IMG/VR virus record: IMGVR_UViG_3300050821_007696
Coordinates: 20,236 to 84,235 of that record
DNA: 64,000 nt
Direction: 5' to 3' (one strand)
Origin: a virus
The notes beneath the pieces were generated by a model that was not told where the DNA came from, did no database searches, and was given only the letters and a program-made list of their open reading frames with translations. The position numbers and the translations under genes were made by a program. Shown here in pieces: positions 61,679 through 64,000 of the stretch (positions are counted from its first letter, which is position 1; each line of letters begins with the position of its first letter).

Positions 61679-61975
61679 TCACCCGTGCTCTTTCCCGTAA
61701 TTCACGCCGTACAGGAACGCGTCGCGCGCCTCGGTTTTCTCCGGTGCGGTGTCGTCATAGCCCTCGCAGTGCGTCTCCCGCCAGTACTCCTCGAACGCTG
61801 CCTCCAGGCCGAACGGCTGCCCGTCGGCGCGCTCCAGGTTCGTGACCTTCAGGGTGTACCCGCCGGAACTCAGCCGCACGGGATTGGCGCCGGCGCGAGT
61901 CATCGCGGCTAGGGTGCCGTCCGGGTCCTCGCCGGACACCGTCACCTTCAGGTCCAGCGTCTTCGTCCTGCTCAT
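61679..61975 (-). CDS. Hypothetical protein downstream of array 1
   Basis: A 98-residue protein: strands TKTLDLKVTVSGEDPDGTLAAMTRAGANPVRLSSGGYTLKVTNL, then an acidic helical end (FGLEAAFEEYWRETHCEGYDDTAPEKTEARDAFLYGVNYG). ATG preceded by AGGAGGAAGAGC. Array 1 lies directly upstream, so it may form or control this gene's 5' region. The gap 61588-61678 between it and the ParB-like gene holds only the latter's RBS. Confidence 0.6.
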   Translation of the reverse strand: MSRTKTLDLKVTVSGEDPDGTLAAMTRAGANPVRLSSGGYTLKVTNLERADGQPFGLEAAFEEYWRETHCEGYDDTAPEKTEARDAFLYGVNYGKEHG

Positions 61976-62003
61976 GCTCTTCCTCCTTTTCTCTCGTTCC
62001 TGT

Positions 62004-62540
62004 GCCCGGCGTATTCCACGTGGCTGCCGCAGGGGTGACGGCCGGGCGTTATTACCGATGGCTGCCGTAGCAGGTACGGCCCGGCGCCTGCAAGCTGGTG
62101 CTCGTTTTCGAAGTGGCCGGGCGGCGTTACACACTGGGGTCGCGCGCCATGTTTGGCCGCCCGGCGTTATTCGCTTGGTGCCCGCAGATCTTGTGGCCGG
62201 GCGTTTCCAGCTTGGCTCCCGCTGATTCAGTGGCCCGGCGTACTTACGATGGAGCTGCCGTGCTTCGATTGGCCGGGCCGGGGCGTCTGTCGCGTGGTTC
62301 CCGTTATGAGGATGTCCCCTCTGCCCTGGCGTTCCTTCCATTGAGCCCTGTCCTGAGATTGGCCGGGCCGGGGCGTCTATCGCGTGGTTCCCGCTGCTCG
62401 TATGTCCCCTCTGCCCTGGCGTCTCGCCTTCGGTTCCCGTTTCCGTTACAGCCGGGCGGGGCGTACCCGCGATGGCTCCCGTGACCTACTCGGCCCCCTG
62501 CCCCGGCGTTACCCACACTGGGCCGCGTCTCCACATTGGC
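62004..62540. repeat. Array 1: about 14 units of ~40 bp with complementary cores
   Basis: Units start near 62004, 62040, 62078, 62115, 62155, 62195, 62232, 62271, 62314, 62361, 62403, 62451, 62491 and 62537. Each has a GC core ending in GCGT, 7-9 variable bases, a TTGGTTCCCGT-like motif and 8-9 variable bases. Cores alternate G-rich and C-rich, and each G-rich core is complementary to the next: GCCGGGC/GCCCGGC, GCCGGGCGGC/GCCGCCCGGC, GCCGGGC/GCCCGGC, then longer G-rich/C-rich pairs. No protein-coding signal. Confidence 0.85.
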
Positions 62541-62557
62541 CAGGGCAGGGAAACCCC

Positions 62558-63463
62558 TCAGCTGTGCAGCCCGCCCCCGGTCCGGTGCCTGCCCCGGCGC
62601 CTGCCCTCCTCGCCCGCCCGGCTCGCGCCGAACACCGGCTCCTGCCCCCCGGCCGTCAGCCACAGGTCCCGCAGGATCTCCTTCGCCGTGTGCCGCAGCG
62701 CGATCGCGTGCACGTGCGAGGGCTGAAACGGGTCGCCCGCCTCGGCGTAGCCCATCTTCGCCTTCTCCCGCTCGGCCAGCTCGCCGTAGAACTGCCCCGA
62801 GGTGTCCTGCGGGCGGGTCTTGCACTTGACGTACAGCGCCCCGGAGAACCCGCCCTCGCACTTCACCGAGTGCACCTTCAGCGCGTACTTCTCCTTCACC
62901 CGGTCGTACACGTGCCGGTACCCGGTGCCGCCCTTCGCGTTCGACTTCACCTGCGCCGACGCCAGCAGGTAGCCCAGCTTCTTCGCGTCGGGGCGGCCGT
63001 TCGCCATCAGTGCCTCCGCGTCCCCCTTCACGTCCCGGTTCTTCGGGGCGCCGCGGCCGGTGTACTGCCACAGCTGGCTCAGCATCCGCGGGTGCGGCTC
63101 GTCGTCCACCAGGTGCCGGTCGCTGCCGGTCCCCTCCCAGTGCCTCGGGTACGCCATCCGCGGGTCGCCGGTGATGCCCAGCAGCCGCGCCAGGGTGTGC
63201 TCCCCGATCCCCGGGGTCTCCCGCGCCCAGCTCTGCACCGTCTCCGGCACCGTCACCCGGTAGCAGGCCAGCAGCTCCTTCTCCGTCCGCTTCTCCGCCT
63301 CGGCGTACAGGTCCGCGACCGGCCCCAGGGCCTCGGTCGCGACCGTCCCCGACCGCTCCTTGTTGTCGAACGCGATCCGCGCGGCCTGCGCGTCCGCGAA
63401 CGCCTCCGCCCACATCCGCAGCTCCGCGTACGAGCCCGGGTTGGTGCGCTTCGGTGTCCTCAT
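62558..63463 (-). CDS. Helix-hairpin-helix protein resembling the IS110 C-terminal domain
   Basis: A 301-residue protein. WARETPGIGEHTLARLLGITGDPR (about residues 88-111) is a helix-hairpin-helix of the kind that opens the IS110/IS116/IS902 transposase C-terminal domain. LWQYTGRGAP (about residues 139-148) and HAIALRHTAKEILRDLW (about residues 261-277) match later blocks of that domain. The N-terminal ~85 residues are helical; the DEDD RuvC-like domain of a full IS110 enzyme is absent, and no clear SG nucleophile is seen. ATG 63463 follows AGGAGGAAC. Arrays flank the gene on both sides, which makes a functional link plausible. Confidence 0.65.
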   Translation of the reverse strand: MRTPKRTNPGSYAELRMWAEAFADAQAARIAFDNKERSGTVATEALGPVADLYAEAEKRTEKELLACYRVTVPETVQSWARETPGIGEHTLARLLGITGDPRMAYPRHWEGTGSDRHLVDDEPHPRMLSQLWQYTGRGAPKNRDVKGDAEALMANGRPDAKKLGYLLASAQVKSNAKGGTGYRHVYDRVKEKYALKVHSVKCEGGFSGALYVKCKTRPQDTSGQFYGELAEREKAKMGYAEAGDPFQPSHVHAIALRHTAKEILRDLWLTAGGQEPVFGASRAGEEGRRRGRHRTGGGLHS

Positions 63464-63479
63464 GCTGTTCCTCCTGTTT

Positions 63480-64000
63480 GCCCGGCGGCGTAAAGCCCTT
63501 GGTTTCCGTACCTGGTACGGCCGCCTGGCGTGTTCGGTGCTGAGCCTTGTTATCCTGCTGGCCGGCGGCGCTGGCATCTTGGGTACCGCCTAGCGTGTAG
63601 CCGCCTGGCGTGCCTGTTCTGGTCCTCGTGCAACATGTGGCCGGCGGCGTTTAGTGATTGGCTTCCGTCAGTTCGCTAGCCGCCCGGCGTGTCTCATTTA
63701 GTTTCCGCTGAACCGATAGCCGGCGGCGCCTGATCCACGGTTCTCGCCCTTCCACTGGCCGCCCGGCGTTCGATGTTCGGCTGTCGCGTAAACGGTGGCC
63801 TGGCGGCGCTGATCCTCTGGCTCCCGCGTTTTCGGTTTAGCCGCCCGGCGTATTTTCTCTGGTCCGCGTCGGGACTGTGGCCGGCGGCGTCCGGATGGTG
63901 GTTTCCGTCACTATATTGGCCGCCTGGCGCTTCCCCAGCGGGGCTCGTCTCCGTTCATAGCCGGCGGCGTCGCGATAGTGGTTCCCGTCATTAGACTGGC
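63480..64000. repeat. Array 2: 13 alternating ~40-bp units, running off the window
   Basis: Cores start at 63480, 63519, 63560, 63600, 63639, 63679, 63719, 63757, 63797, 63840, 63879, 63918 and 63960, spacing 38-43. They alternate strictly between form A (GCCGGCGGCGT) and form B (GCCGCCTGGCGT or GCCGCCCGGCGT), which can pair with one bulge. Between cores lies a TTGGTTTCCGT-like motif flanked by variable bases. The final bases, TGGC, begin another unit, so the array continues. It is immediately upstream of the HhH gene. Confidence 0.88.

Noticed and set aside
62304-63413. Long antisense or other-frame open frames across the arrays and the HhH gene
   Set aside because: They are rich in Arg, Pro and Gly with shadow-type composition, and run through repeats; they arise from the high GC content.
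62004-64000. CRISPR array
   Set aside because: Repeats are only 10-13 bases, alternate between two complementary forms, and the variable stretches are 7-10 bases; there are no cas1/cas2 genes. The Cas4-like gene at 37818 is a common phage nuclease and is far away.

Overview
The window is one contiguous stretch of a large, GC-rich, tailed-phage (siphovirus-type) genome or prophage whose host is very probably an actinobacterium. The signs are: G/C-dominated third codon positions, frequent GTG starts with ATGA/GTGA overlaps, many leaderless genes with TANNNT exactly six bases before the start, a DUF397-type protein (a family largely confined to Actinobacteria), and a virion operon with a 1671-residue tape measure followed by very large Gly-rich tail proteins. 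No terminase, portal, major capsid, polymerase, primase, integrase or repressor is visible; these presumably lie outside the window.

Layout. 1-4.1 kb: sugar and glycan genes (cupin, three GT-A glycosyltransferase-like proteins, FkbM-type and other methyltransferases, a MazG-like protein). 4.1-16 kb: small head/neck and structural genes, a head-tail connector, a CgeB-like glycosyltransferase, tail tube and the two overlapping tail-assembly-chaperone frames. 16-34.6 kb: tape measure, tRNA-Arg and tRNA-Phe, three large tail proteins and a membrane/coiled-coil cluster. 34.7-37.1 kb (minus): a cassette with an SPFH-like lipoprotein and a DUF397-type protein. 37.3-40.8 kb: Cas4-like nuclease, ribbon-helix-helix protein and a probable ssDNA-binding protein. 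40.9-44.1 kb: a polysaccharide module (processive GT2, NodB-type deacetylase, GH16-like Tat lipoprotein), followed by a cobalamin-riboswitch-like RNA. 44.6-56.6 kb: SNF2-like helicase, two C5-methyltransferase homologues (one lacking its catalytic residues), RuvC-like resolvase, Nudix hydrolase, a glycosidase-type endolysin with two tiny membrane proteins, and about two dozen very small Cys/His-rich proteins. 56.7-64 kb (minus): a tRNA-rich arm with five tRNA loci, one of them apparently circularly permuted, a VWA protein, a ParB-like protein and an IS110-like helix-hairpin-helix protein that sits between two arrays of about 40-bp repeats.

Three non-coding systems stand out. (1) Two arrays, at 62004-62540 and from 63480 to the window edge, in which GC-rich cores alternate between a G-rich and a C-rich form every ~40 bp. 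In the first array the core length and sequence change together in each G-rich/C-rich neighbour pair, which implies base pairing. Solo copies occur between genes at about 16.0, 37.2, 58.2 and 59.8 kb. (2) A perfect 16-bp palindrome, AGTGCCAGCTGGCACT, in seven intergenic copies (one with a single mismatch), most overlapping the stop codon of a gene. (3) A tRNA whose 3' half, including an encoded CCA, lies upstream of its 5' half, with fully complementary acceptor and anticodon stems.

All function calls come from reading the sequence; no database search was run. Coordinates of very small genes were counted by eye and could be off by a base or two.
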